IMG/VR virus record: IMGVR_UViG_3300044527_000952
Coordinates: 29,058-93,057 of that record
Strand: one strand, 5' to 3'
DNA from: a virus
DNA: 64,000 bases
The notes beneath the pieces were generated by a model that was not told the DNA's origin, ran no database searches, and saw nothing but the letters and a program-made list of their open reading frames with translations. Position numbers and translations under genes: made by a program. Positions 50,005 through 57,607 of the stretch are shown here, one piece after another. Numbering within the stretch: the stretch's first letter is position 1; every line of letters begins with the position of its first letter.

Positions 50005-50033
50005 TTGACACGAACATCCTAATTTGATATACT
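50005..50033 (+). promoter_or_regulatory. sigma70-like promoter, ATCCTAATT class
   Basis: TTGACA, 17 bp with ACATCCTAATT, TATACT, then CTATAGTGA. Drives 50063. Confidence 0.8.
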
Positions 50034-50062
50034 ATGTCTATAGTGAAAAACAGGAGATAGAA

Positions 50063-50368
50063 ATGAAGACTACGTTGACCGACACGATTTACACGGATCC
50101 AGGACACGGATGGGTCAAAGTTCCCCTTGCACGTCTTAATAAACTTGGTATTCTTAATAAAATCACTACTTACAGTTATATTCGTAACGATCATGCCTAT
50201 CTTGAAGAAGATTGTGACTTTTCTACTTACATTACTGCCCTTAAAGCAGTAGGAATCACTCCTAAATTTAAAGAAAAACATACCAATAAAAATAGCAAAA
50301 TCCGTAGCTATCGTCATTACTCGCCTAGTTTTGCAACTGAATTAGTTCGTCTTACTACAGGAAATTAA
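50063..50368 (+). CDS. conserved small phage protein, 101 aa
   Basis: ATG 50063 after AGGAGA. Contains DPGHGWVKVPLARLNKLGIL and YLEEDCDFSTYITALKAVGI; a family I recall from phages and plasmids, function unknown. Confidence 0.72.
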   Translation: MKTTLTDTIYTDPGHGWVKVPLARLNKLGILNKITTYSYIRNDHAYLEEDCDFSTYITALKAVGITPKFKEKHTNKNSKIRSYRHYSPSFATELVRLTTGN

Positions 50369-50370
50369 TC

Positions 50371-50502
50371 ATGAAAAACTTCCTATTTGGTACTATCTTT
50401 GGAATCATCATTGCTACGGTTGGTTTTAGTGGTGTAGCAAGATTGTTAGACAATAGTGTGGAAAAAGTAAAAGAAACAGTACAGGAGCAAGCTAACAGAT
50501 GA
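50371..50502 (+). CDS. small signal-anchor protein, 43 aa
   Basis: FLFGTIFGIIIATVGFSGVA membrane segment followed by an amphipathic helix. I recall similar 40-50 aa proteins in Burkholderiales phages. Function unknown. Confidence 0.65.
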   Translation: MKNFLFGTIFGIIIATVGFSGVARLLDNSVEKVKETVQEQANR

Positions 50503-50693
50503 AAATTTTAAATTCTACATGGTTTACTAATAAAGATGCATGTATTGGTGTGGTAAAAGTAGACGTACCATATGAAGGTATCAAATACTTTATTGGTTTG
50601 GGTTTTGGTGAAAACAAAACTGCTGATGAACAGTATATCGCAGATTGGGGTTCAACTTTTCCAAAAGAAGCTGCAGAGAGTTTATTCAATTAA
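50499..50693 (+). CDS. hypothetical protein, 64 aa
   Basis: ATGA overlap with the preceding gene. KYFIGLGFGENKTADEQYIA and a terminal SLFN. Not recognised. Confidence 0.6.
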   Translation: MKILNSTWFTNKDACIGVVKVDVPYEGIKYFIGLGFGENKTADEQYIADWGSTFPKEAAESLFN

Positions 50694-50697
50694 CTAC

Positions 50698-50726
50698 TTG
50701 ACAAATTTATCCTAATTTGCTAAACT
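50698..50726 (+). promoter_or_regulatory. sigma70-like promoter, ATCCTAATT class
   Basis: TTGACA, 17 bp with TTATCCTAATT, TAAACT, then CTATAGTCA. Drives 50754. Confidence 0.75.
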
Positions 50727-50753
50727 ACTCCTATAGTCAATAAGGAGATGTAA

Positions 50754-50939
50754 ATGAATATGCCAATCGGATACGCAAACAATACTGCAATTTGGTATGA
50801 AATGAGTCCTGCTGAACGTGCAGAATTATGTGGTATTACTGAGACAGACTATATAAATTACTTGCATGATATGGAAGTACGTTATACAATTATTGATGCA
50901 GCACTTACACAATCCACACAGGAGTTGGAAAATGCATAA
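50754..50939 (+). CDS. hypothetical protein, 61 aa
   Basis: GGAGAT precedes the ATG. Contains MSPAERAELCGITETDYINY. Overlaps the next gene by 8 nt. Confidence 0.6.
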   Translation: MNMPIGYANNTAIWYEMSPAERAELCGITETDYINYLHDMEVRYTIIDAALTQSTQELENA

Positions 50940-51246
50940 AGTAATCAAGAAAGAAAAGCTTCATAATCGTTCAATGAAGAACAAAGACCGTATTTCTTAT
51001 CGTCTTGATTTTATTCATCAAGATGGTACACGGTTTTCTTTTGGTAATATCTCAACGATTGGTGATGTTCTTTTAATTCAAAATCAAGATCATCGTGATA
51101 CCATCATCAATGCTCTACAAGAGATTGCACTGTCTGACCCTACAGCGGTTGGGATAGTAACAGATGCACCACGTTGGGTTAGTCACAAGATTTACCCACA
51201 TTCGTTGCATGTTCAGGTTAACCTACTTGATTTGGAAGAAGCATGA
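50932..51246 (+). CDS. hypothetical protein, 104 aa
   Basis: ATG 50932 after AGGAG; an upstream start at 50866 would overlap the preceding gene heavily. Alpha/beta pattern (YRLDFIHQDGTRFSFGNIST). Not recognised. Confidence 0.6.
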   Translation: MHKVIKKEKLHNRSMKNKDRISYRLDFIHQDGTRFSFGNISTIGDVLLIQNQDHRDTIINALQEIALSDPTAVGIVTDAPRWVSHKIYPHSLHVQVNLLDLEEA

Positions 51247-51452
51247 GTAATAGTACAGAGCAATTAGTTAGAGTAAGCTTGGGTGATTCTGATTACAGTT
51301 TGTTAGAAAGTATGGGATATTTAAATAATTTTAAGATTCGCTCATTAACCCAAGAACAGCTAAATTATTATATGAGAAATAATGATATCAATTCGTTTGA
51401 TATTATGGTAGATACAATTACAGGAAATGAAAGTGAAGATAGGTTTAATTAG
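51243..51452 (+). CDS. hypothetical protein, 69 aa
   Basis: ATGA overlap at its start and 26 nt overlap with the phosphoesterase gene at its end. Helical, unrecognised. Confidence 0.55.
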   Translation: MSNSTEQLVRVSLGDSDYSLLESMGYLNNFKIRSLTQEQLNYYMRNNDINSFDIMVDTITGNESEDRFN

Positions 51453-52272
51453 TGATGCACATTTAGAGTTTGGTGATTTATCCTTTGATAATGATCAAAA
51501 CGCAGACGTATTGATATTAGCAGGAGATATTCTTGTTGCTAAAGATTTAAAAGATTTTGCACGTGATGATGCAGTGATTCCACTACAACAATGGTCTAAT
51601 CGTTATCAGCGTGTTCTAGCATATCGTAAATTTTTAGAAGAATGCAGTGCTAAATTTAAACATGTGCTATGGGTAGCAGGTAACCATGAGTTTTATCATG
51701 GTAAATGGTTTGAAACCCTTGACATACTCAAGCATGAAGCAGAATATTTTCCAAATATTACTTTTATGGAAAATTCTACTGTTGATATTGATGGGTATAA
51801 GTTTATTGGTGCATCCATGTGGACTGATGCTAATAAACAAGATCCACTTACCAAAATTCACGTAGAAGCTGTACTAAATGATTACCGCATCATTAAAAAT
51901 GAAAAAGAGGGGTATCGTAGGTTAAGTATATCTGATTCGTTACAGCGTCATTTAGCAAGTATGAGGTATTTTAGTGAGCAGTGGGACAAATTTAAACATG
52001 ATAAAGTAATCATGGTAACACACCATGCTCCTACTTTTCAGTCAATTAGTCCTGATTATGTTGGTGAAACCTTAACAAATGGAGGATATGCTAGCGATTT
52101 ATCCAATGAAATTTTAAACAATCCACAAATTAAATTGTGGGTGCATGGACATGTTCATGCTAAGAATGATTACATAGTGGGAAATTGCCGTGTAGTTTCA
52201 AACCCACGTGGCTATATTGGTCACGAGGTAATTGCTGAGCAATGGCAACTTCAGTATTACGAAGTTATCTAA
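51427..52272 (+). CDS. calcineurin-like metallophosphoesterase, intact
   Basis: 281 aa with all metal-binding motifs in order: SDAHLE near residue 9, AGDI near residue 33, GNHEFYHG near residue 83, VTHHAP near residue 199 and HGHVH near residue 239. A hydrolase of phosphodiesters or phosphomonoesters (2H/UshA-like superfamily, not assignable further). It contrasts with the inactive homologue at 42462. A GTG 6 nt downstream is an alternative start. Confidence 0.9.
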   Translation: MKVKIGLISDAHLEFGDLSFDNDQNADVLILAGDILVAKDLKDFARDDAVIPLQQWSNRYQRVLAYRKFLEECSAKFKHVLWVAGNHEFYHGKWFETLDILKHEAEYFPNITFMENSTVDIDGYKFIGASMWTDANKQDPLTKIHVEAVLNDYRIIKNEKEGYRRLSISDSLQRHLASMRYFSEQWDKFKHDKVIMVTHHAPTFQSISPDYVGETLTNGGYASDLSNEILNNPQIKLWVHGHVHAKNDYIVGNCRVVSNPRGYIGHEVIAEQWQLQYYEVI

Positions 52273-52277
52273 ATTGC

Positions 52278-52306
52278 TTGACAACTAGGCCGAAAGCAGT
52301 TATTAT
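52278..52306 (+). promoter_or_regulatory. sigma70-like promoter
   Basis: TTGACA, 17-bp spacer, TATTAT; drives 52352. Confidence 0.6.
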
Positions 52307-52351
52307 ACACACACGTTGACAAACAACGATTTTTTAAAAGGAAATTTAAAT

Positions 52352-52576
52352 ATGAAAACTACAGTTAAAGCTTCAAAACCCGTTCTTTCTAAAACCGCTC
52401 GCTTGGGTGAGCAGCTTCGTGCAGGTAAGACCTTTACCGCAGCACAAATCAAGCAACGTTTTGGATTGGCAAATCCACGTGCTAGCGTCAGCGATGTTCG
52501 TCGTGGTGGTCTTAAAGTCTACGCAATTCAGCGTAGCGGACGTGCTACTGTTTACTCAACTAAAGCACCTGTCTAA
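52352..52576 (+). CDS. small winged-helix-like DNA-binding protein, 74 aa
   Basis: ATG 52352 after AAAGGAA. Contains LGEQLRAGKTFTAAQIKQRF then ANPRASVSDVRRGGLKVYAI, which reads as a helix-turn-helix/winged helix followed by a hairpin with basic residues; I recall this as a widespread phage family. Its isolated promoter and terminator suggest it is expressed alone, as a regulator might be. Confidence 0.65.
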   Translation: MKTTVKASKPVLSKTARLGEQLRAGKTFTAAQIKQRFGLANPRASVSDVRRGGLKVYAIQRSGRATVYSTKAPV

Positions 52577-52582
52577 TTAAAT

Positions 52583-52599
52583 GAGGGTGCAACGCCCTC
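52583..52599 (+). terminator. GC hairpin after the winged-helix gene
   Basis: GAGGGTG, loop CAA, CGCCCTC, then TTATCTCCTTTT. A 7-bp stem (one G-T pair) directly after the gene. Confidence 0.6.
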
Positions 52600-52623
52600 T
52601 TATCTCCTTTTGATTATAGTTTT

Positions 52624-52660
52624 GAACGGATCTATTAAAAAATCCGTTCTTTTCTTTTAT
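52624..52660 (+). terminator. rho-independent terminator
   Basis: GAACGGAT, loop CTATTAAAAA, ATCCGTTC, then TTTTCTTTTAT. The clearest intrinsic terminator in the window; its T-rich end merges into the next late promoter. Confidence 0.82.
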
Positions 52661-52665
52661 AAATA
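52658..52665 (+). promoter_or_regulatory. late promoter TATAAATA (perfect), 5 nt before ATG
   Basis: TATAAATA, CCAAC, ATG 52671: an exact T4 late -10 with leaderless spacing. Confidence 0.7.
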
Positions 52666-52670
52666 CCAAC

Positions 52671-53054
52671 ATGAACGACATAAACCTTATCATACTAACA
52701 GTATCTTACGCAGTCTGTTTTTTTATGGGTGCAATTTTTGGTGTACGCATATTACAAAAACGTGTAACAGAAATATTGAAAAAAGATCAAAAATCAAGTG
52801 TGCAAGACGTAGAACCATCAGAAAAAATTACACGTGTTAGCATGCCAGCCTGTATGATGCGTGTTGAACATGTAGATGGACTTATGTTATTCTATAATTG
52901 CGAAGATGATAAATTCGTTTGCCAAGGTTCTACGCTTGATGAATCTGCCAAAAATTTTTGTACGAACACTAAAAATGAGTTGGTTGGCATGACTGTTATA
53001 AATGGTAAAAAATTTGTATTCCATGATTTTGAATGTTTACCCGTAATAGAGTAA
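52671..53054 (+). CDS. membrane-anchored protein, 127 aa
   Basis: N-terminal membrane segment (LIILTVSYAVCFFMGAIFGV), then a charged linker and a beta-rich domain with several Cys. Not recognised. Driven by a perfect late promoter. Confidence 0.65.
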   Translation: MNDINLIILTVSYAVCFFMGAIFGVRILQKRVTEILKKDQKSSVQDVEPSEKITRVSMPACMMRVEHVDGLMLFYNCEDDKFVCQGSTLDESAKNFCTNTKNELVGMTVINGKKFVFHDFECLPVIE

Positions 53055-53057
53055 ATT

Positions 53058-53588
53058 ATGAAAGTTAAAATATCAAAATACCTTAAAGCAGGTAGAAAAA
53101 TTGCGGTGCATATTGAGAATTGTGATATATGGAGTTTAGACACTACCTTAGCGTATATCATTTATCCTGCTTTGTTAGAATTACGCATGGTTAAACATGG
53201 TGTTCCTGCTGACTTTGCTCAGGTTGGTGGTGAAGATTGGCATGATCAAGGCTGCTTTGATTTTTACAAAGAAACACACGATTGGGCATTCAATGAAAAG
53301 ATTAAAGAATGGGACGTAATTCTCGATAAAATGATATGGTCATTTGGGCAATTAATATGGGATAATGAAGAATCCTTCCATTATGGTAAAGTACCTAGGT
53401 TTAAATTTGTTAAAACAGGTCAAACCATGTTAAATCCTATAACCAATCAAGTTGAACAATTAAGTCAGATGGTTGATCCTGATCCTACTAGTCATTATTT
53501 TGACGCAGCAGGATACACATTATATCAAGATCGTATCCAAGAAGGATTAGATTTGTTTGCAAAATATTATCGTTCACTATGGGATTAA
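53058..53588 (+). CDS. conserved T4-like phage protein, 176 aa
   Basis: Contains CDIWSLDTTLAYIIYPALLE, WDVILDKMIWSFGQLIWD and a terminal LDLFAKYYRSLWD. I recall it as a conserved hypothetical of T4-like cyanophages; function unknown. Next to dCMP deaminase. Confidence 0.72.
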   Translation: MKVKISKYLKAGRKIAVHIENCDIWSLDTTLAYIIYPALLELRMVKHGVPADFAQVGGEDWHDQGCFDFYKETHDWAFNEKIKEWDVILDKMIWSFGQLIWDNEESFHYGKVPRFKFVKTGQTMLNPITNQVEQLSQMVDPDPTSHYFDAAGYTLYQDRIQEGLDLFAKYYRSLWD

Positions 53589-53589
53589 C

Positions 53590-54093
53590 GTGAAAGAAAA
53601 ATTTATAAAACTTTATGCAGATATTGCTAAACGAGTATCGGAATTAAGTTATGCTGTACGGTTGAAAGTTGGTGCGATTATTGTTAAAGATGATCGTATC
53701 ATCAGTATTGGTTATAATGGTATGCCTAGTGGATGGGACAATGGCTGTGAATATACTGAATTTATGCCTATCAACGACCCTACAGCAAAATTTCAAGACT
53801 ATCCTTTTACAGGTAATTTTTGGATTAATGGTCACAGCGTAGAAAGAAGATACAGACTAAAAACCAAACCTGAAGTATTGCATGCTGAATCAAATGCTTT
53901 GGCAAAATTAGCTAAGTCTAACGAGAGTGGGGATGGTGCTGATTTGTTTATTACACACAGTCCTTGTATCGATTGCGCTAAACTAATTTACCAATCAGGT
54001 ATTCGTCGTGTGTATTTTGGTACACACTATAGGGACGATGCAGGGATAAAATTTCTTGAAAAAAGTGGAGTAGAAGTTATTTCACATGGATAA
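53590..54093 (+). CDS. dCMP deaminase
   Basis: Start GTG 53590, 1 nt after the preceding stop; an upstream ATG frame is spurious. 167 aa. Zinc ligands: HAE in VLHAESNALA near residue 98 and the PCxxC in SPCIDCAKLI near residue 122. It converts dCMP to dUMP for ThyX. GAIIVKDDRIISIGYNGMPSG is the usual N-terminal signature. Confidence 0.93.
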   Translation: MKEKFIKLYADIAKRVSELSYAVRLKVGAIIVKDDRIISIGYNGMPSGWDNGCEYTEFMPINDPTAKFQDYPFTGNFWINGHSVERRYRLKTKPEVLHAESNALAKLAKSNESGDGADLFITHSPCIDCAKLIYQSGIRRVYFGTHYRDDAGIKFLEKSGVEVISHG

Positions 54094-54277
54094 TCATACC
54101 TTAACAGTTACCATACCATTTGGTAAGTTAGGAGATATTTTTGATTGGTGTCAACATAATTGCACAGGCGAATGGCATTTCGCTAATTTAGAAGTAGGTG
54201 GACAAGATGCAGGACATTATGTTGTAAGTTTTAGTAATGAAAATGATTGTAATTTTTTCGCAATGAGATGGATGTAG
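54086..54277 (+). CDS. LRW-family small protein, 63 aa
   Basis: First member, starting inside the end of the dCMP deaminase gene. DIFDWCQHNCTGEWHFANLE near residue 17, then VSFSNENDCNFFAMRWM at the end. A very compact example with almost no N-terminal extension. Confidence 0.75.
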   Translation: MDNHTLTVTIPFGKLGDIFDWCQHNCTGEWHFANLEVGGQDAGHYVVSFSNENDCNFFAMRWM

Positions 54278-54492
54278 GTCAACGTTTTTTAATTTTTTCA
54301 GGGGTGCCTAATATTTCTACTCATGAACACTGTTGTTTTATCATAGATTTTACATGGTGGGTAGAAAATGATGCAGAAATTACAAGTTGGTTATTAAAAA
54401 ATATTGGGGTAAATAATTTTAAATTAGATGGTATTGTTCTACAATTTACCACAGCAGAACTACAATCATTTTTTTTGCTTACTTGGAGTTAA
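54268..54492 (+). CDS. LRW-family small protein, 74 aa
   Basis: Its ATG lies out of frame in the R-W codons of the previous gene (AGATGG). Contains FTWWVENDAEITSWLLKNIG and ends LQSFFLLTWS. Confidence 0.7.
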   Translation: MDVGQRFLIFSGVPNISTHEHCCFIIDFTWWVENDAEITSWLLKNIGVNNFKLDGIVLQFTTAELQSFFLLTWS

Positions 54493-54494
54493 TT

Positions 54495-54713
54495 ATGATT
54501 ATTATTGTTGATTCTTTTGATTGCCAACAAGCAATGAACGATTTAGGTATTGACCAAGATAGCAATGAATTTGTACCTGCTTTTGAAAAAAGACATGATT
54601 GTTTTGTACACCATTACGTGTTATCTTGCGGAATTAAACAATTTAATTGTATTGCGTATATCGAGTTTCATAATGAAGCAAGTTATAACTTATTTGCGTT
54701 GAAATACATGTAG
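54495..54713 (+). CDS. LRW-family small protein, 72 aa
   Basis: ATG 54495, with GGAG supplied by the TGG-AGT (W-S) codons of the previous gene. Ends IEFHNEASYNLFALKYM. Confidence 0.7.
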   Translation: MIIIVDSFDCQQAMNDLGIDQDSNEFVPAFEKRHDCFVHHYVLSCGIKQFNCIAYIEFHNEASYNLFALKYM

Positions 54714-54721
54714 CGAAATAC

Positions 54722-54750
54722 TTGACAACAATTTTTTAATATTTTATAAT
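54722..54750 (+). promoter_or_regulatory. sigma70-like promoter inside the array
   Basis: TTGACA, 17-bp spacer, TATAAT; the only strong promoter seen within the array, before 54763. Confidence 0.75.
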
Positions 54751-54762
54751 AGGAATGAATAA

Positions 54763-54912
54763 ATGTACAAATATCAACTTTGGGTACGACTTAACGACTA
54801 TCAAACCGCTAATACCATCATTTGGGCAAATAATGACTATGAAGCTAAAATGCTTGGTGAGGCACAATATGGAGTAGGCAATGTCCTCAACTACACAAGA
54901 ATTGACGATTGA
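54763..54912 (+). CDS. conserved small phage protein, 49 aa
   Basis: MYKYQLWVRLNDYQTAN, then YEAKMLGEAQYGVGNVLNYT; a family I recall from Burkholderiales phages. Not an LRW protein. It overlaps the next gene by 32 nt in another frame. Confidence 0.7.
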   Translation: MYKYQLWVRLNDYQTANTIIWANNDYEAKMLGEAQYGVGNVLNYTRIDD

Positions 54913-55105
54913 AACTAGAGAAGTTGACAAAGAAGGTTGCTACGATTGGGTAGAAACTTATGCATTATTGCCTAAAATAACTATTTCAGGTAAAATGCTA
55001 TGGTTTAAGAAATGCTACAAACGTAGAGTGCGTATTGTTTGGAAACAACCATATGATATTGATTACATTATGGAGTATGCTACTGCCTTAGATTTATTGA
55101 AGTAA
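54881..55105 (+). CDS. conserved small phage protein, 74 aa
   Basis: GGAG 6 nt before the ATG. Contains WFKKCYKRRVRIVWKQPYD; a family I recall from phages. Not an LRW protein. Confidence 0.65.
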   Translation: MSSTTQELTIETREVDKEGCYDWVETYALLPKITISGKMLWFKKCYKRRVRIVWKQPYDIDYIMEYATALDLLK

Positions 55106-55107
55106 CC

Positions 55108-55335
55108 ATGAATGTTAAGCGATATAGTGCGCATACATGGGGATGGGATACTAATTGTAATGGGTGGTATCTAGCATATGTCAATAGTGGTAATTATGAA
55201 GAAGTCTTAGATTGGTTATACGATAATGTAGAAGGGTGTGAAAAACATTGTCGTTGGCGTTTTTTCCATGCGCATACTGAGGTGAAATTTAGACATGAAC
55301 GTGATTTTGTATGGTTTAATTTAGTGTGGCGATAA
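55108..55335 (+). CDS. LRW-family small protein, 75 aa
   Basis: EEVLDWLYDNVEGCEKHCRW near residue 31 and end FRHERDFVWFNLVWR. Intact domain. Stop overlaps the next ATG (TAATG). Confidence 0.75.
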   Translation: MNVKRYSAHTWGWDTNCNGWYLAYVNSGNYEEVLDWLYDNVEGCEKHCRWRFFHAHTEVKFRHERDFVWFNLVWR

Positions 55336-55562
55336 TGGCATATTTTGTTCAAAATAATGAATTGAAACATGTTTTATATAAGTTGTGGGAAGATTCAGGA
55401 CAAACAAGTGTACCAAAATTGGGTACTGATTCAAGGATTCAGTATTGTGATTGGTATTATGATAATTATGGTATCAACCTTGTTTATAATGGACATGAGT
55501 TAAAAGGTATGATTTTTAAAAGTGCGGAACATTATACTTGGTTTATTTTAAATTATTCTTAA
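55335..55562 (+). CDS. LRW-family small protein, 75 aa
   Basis: ATG 55335 in TAATG. Ends FKSAEHYTWFILNYS, a near repeat of the 56308 end (EQHYTWFILRWS) but with N-Y for R-W. Confidence 0.7.
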   Translation: MAYFVQNNELKHVLYKLWEDSGQTSVPKLGTDSRIQYCDWYYDNYGINLVYNGHELKGMIFKSAEHYTWFILNYS

Positions 55563-55563
55563 T

Positions 55564-55851
55564 ATGCTATTAACTAGAACTGAATTTATAAAATATGCTA
55601 ATAAACATTGGCCTAATATAGGTACGGATAATACTAGCCCATTATGGATACCTGAAGTAAGTTTAGGTGAACAATGTCAATATTTTTTGTTTATTCCTGT
55701 GATGCAACGTTGGAACAAAAGTGATTTTTGGGAATGGTCAGATAAATTATTGATTGGGAAAACACGATGTTTCATGCGTGGTAATGATGGTGAAATATGG
55801 GGATTTACCAATGAAGATGATATTAATATGTTTTTGCTGAGGTGGTCATGA
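55564..55851 (+). CDS. LRW-family small protein, 95 aa
   Basis: One of the longer members. Ends WGFTNEDDINMFLLRWS; its last codons are the first exact TGAGGTGGTCATGA junction. Confidence 0.75.
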   Translation: MLLTRTEFIKYANKHWPNIGTDNTSPLWIPEVSLGEQCQYFLFIPVMQRWNKSDFWEWSDKLLIGKTRCFMRGNDGEIWGFTNEDDINMFLLRWS

Positions 55852-56114
55852 AAGATTGTATCCAAGATTTTATTGTAGCTTGGAAGCATTATGATGGGCT
55901 TTCTGCTCCAACTATTACAAGGTGGAGCAATAGGTTAGCTGAGGGTGGCTATTATAGTGTTACATTGACAGGTCAAAGTCTTTTAGTTGATTGGCAGGAT
56001 GTTCATCGATGGTGTGAGGATGAGTTTGGCGAAAGACACTATACTTGGACTGGTAACGTATTTTGGTTCGAAAATGAATGTGATGCTAATTGGTTTGCCC
56101 TGAGGTGGTCATGA
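55848..56114 (+). CDS. LRW-family small protein, 88 aa
   Basis: ATG 55848 in the ATGA junction with GAGG 5 nt upstream. VDWQDVHRWCEDEFGERHYT then FENECDANWFALRWS: a textbook example of the family domain. Confidence 0.82.
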   Translation: MKDCIQDFIVAWKHYDGLSAPTITRWSNRLAEGGYYSVTLTGQSLLVDWQDVHRWCEDEFGERHYTWTGNVFWFENECDANWFALRWS

Positions 56115-56317
56115 GTAAAAGAGATTGGTGTAATATTCCAGTAAAGGTTCCATATCGTAGCACAGGTCAATGGCGTGATCTGCGTATATGGCTGATGGAA
56201 AATGTCAACGACATGGACTATGATGCTGCTGGTGTAGATTTACAGGATTATGATAAGAGGGTCTTTTATTTTGCTAGATCAAAGGATGCTATATGGTTCG
56301 CACTGAAATGGAGTTAA
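56111..56317 (+). CDS. LRW-family small protein, 68 aa
   Basis: ATG 56111 in the junction. WRDLRIWLMENVNDMDYDAA then FARSKDAIWFALKWS. Confidence 0.8.
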   Translation: MSKRDWCNIPVKVPYRSTGQWRDLRIWLMENVNDMDYDAAGVDLQDYDKRVFYFARSKDAIWFALKWS

Positions 56318-56571
56318 CCTATCACAAGATAGTCAGTTATGAAGGGCCAGACGCTCATCCTTTATACAATGCTATTAAGCACAGCATTGAATGGGTAGGA
56401 AAAAAGCATCAAGTCACGAGTCCTATGGATTTGAAATACTTGACTGAAGAAGAATTTGGTATTAAAATTGGAGCAGTGGAATACCTAAGGAACACATCAG
56501 GTAATTATAGATATAGGGTAAGTTTCCGTGATGAACAACATTATACTTGGTTTATATTGAGGTGGTCATGA
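56308..56571 (+). CDS. LRW-family small protein, 87 aa
   Basis: ATG 56308 arises out of frame from the K-W codons (AAATGG) of the previous gene; an ATG at 56293 would overlap more. Starts MELTYHKIVSYEGPD, the N-terminus shared with the 15-aa relic at 59748. Ends EQHYTWFILRWS. Confidence 0.75.
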   Translation: MELTYHKIVSYEGPDAHPLYNAIKHSIEWVGKKHQVTSPMDLKYLTEEEFGIKIGAVEYLRNTSGNYRYRVSFRDEQHYTWFILRWS

Positions 56572-56795
56572 TTGGTTTTTATTTAGAAAATTTTCTAATA
56601 AATTGTCCCATATATTGGCAAAACTTTGTAAAGGCTAATCAGGATAATCCTGATCATGACATAGCCTTAAGAATACTTAATAGAAAACTTAAGCCCTTTA
56701 AAGCAAGATATGTTCCAGCAGATTATCTAGACCAAGATAAAGTCATATTTGAAGATGAGCATAGCTTAAATTGGTTTATATTAAGATGGGCGTAG
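56568..56795 (+). CDS. LRW-family small protein, 75 aa
   Basis: ATG 56568 in the junction. Ends FEDEHSLNWFILRWA; Ala replaces the last Ser, and AGATGG creates the next start. Confidence 0.78.
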   Translation: MIGFYLENFLINCPIYWQNFVKANQDNPDHDIALRILNRKLKPFKARYVPADYLDQDKVIFEDEHSLNWFILRWA

Positions 56796-57001
56796 TAAGA
56801 CCACAAGATTTTGAACATCGTATAGAAATTGAACCTATACTGACTAAAAGTCATGAAGATGCCATTCATGAATGGTGTAGGCGACATTTAGGTAGATACG
56901 GTGAAACTTGGTATACCTATTACAGCCACCAAAGTCATAAAATCATAGTATGTTTTCAGCATAGCCAAGATGCTGTTTGGTTTACTTTGAGGTGGTCATA
57001 A
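56786..57001 (+). CDS. LRW-family small protein, 71 aa
   Basis: ATG 56786 out of frame in AGATGG. AIHEWCRRHLGRYGETWYTY then FQHSQDAVWFTLRWS. Ends in the variant TGGTCATAATG, so the next gene starts one base later. Confidence 0.8.
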   Translation: MGVVRPQDFEHRIEIEPILTKSHEDAIHEWCRRHLGRYGETWYTYYSHQSHKIIVCFQHSQDAVWFTLRWS

Positions 57002-57198
57002 TGTATACTCTTAACTTAGCTGAATTACCCGCTACCAAGTCTGTAGAATTTTTAGTATGGATTTTTACTAATCAAATTGGAAATTATATGTCTCTGCTAG
57101 AATTAATAACCAAAGACGATAAATGGCATTATAAAACAAGTATTCCTTTTGAATGCACTGAACAAGAAGCAATGTTGGTAATTTTGAGGTGGTCGTGA
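57001..57198 (+). CDS. LRW-family small protein, 65 aa
   Basis: ATG 57001. A divergent member: FLVWIFTNQIGNYMSLLELI, ending CTEQEAMLVILRWS. Confidence 0.7.
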   Translation: MYTLNLAELPATKSVEFLVWIFTNQIGNYMSLLELITKDDKWHYKTSIPFECTEQEAMLVILRWS

Positions 57199-57347
57199 TA
57201 CATTGGCAATACACTGGGGTAGCACCGTGGGAAGATATCGTACGGTGGTGCTATGATAATCTGCAGGGTGAATGGTCTGCCGCTTGGGAAACCATACACT
57301 TCCGTAGTGAGAGTGATTATGTTTGGTTCATGTTGAGGTGGAGTTAA
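57195..57347 (+). CDS. LRW-family minimal protein, 50 aa (GTG start)
   Basis: GTG 57195 in the junction TGAGGTGGTCGTGA (GTG in place of ATG). The protein is just the domain: EDIVRWCYDNLQGEWSAAWE then FRSESDYVWFMLRWS. The shortest complete member, so it defines the core. Its last codons W-S are TGG-AGT, giving GGAG for the next start. Confidence 0.78.
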   Translation: MIHWQYTGVAPWEDIVRWCYDNLQGEWSAAWETIHFRSESDYVWFMLRWS

Positions 57348-57607
57348 TGACTTATATTAATGATTTTAATATTATAATTAATATCCAGGTATGGTATAGA
57401 CATAATCGCTTGGTTAATTTAGCCAACGATGATCGGGTTTGGCGTGAGGATTTTCGGGCTTGGTTGAAGGAACAAGGTTGTGAGATCGATCCAGGGCCTG
57501 GTAATAATAGGTTGTTGAGAAACGGTTTAGGCTTCGCACCCGGCTATGATCAATTACGATTTGAAGATGATCGGGATGCTACTGTGTTTATATTGAGGTG
57601 GTCATGA
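57347..57607 (+). CDS. LRW-family small protein, 86 aa (paralogue of 59792)
   Basis: ATG 57347 in TAATG. DDRVWREDFRAWLKEQGCEI, NRLLRNGLGFAPGYDQLRFE and the end RDATVFILRWS align with the 59792 protein over nearly their whole length, so the two derive from a duplication about 2.4 kb apart. Confidence 0.8.
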   Translation: MTYINDFNIIINIQVWYRHNRLVNLANDDRVWREDFRAWLKEQGCEIDPGPGNNRLLRNGLGFAPGYDQLRFEDDRDATVFILRWS

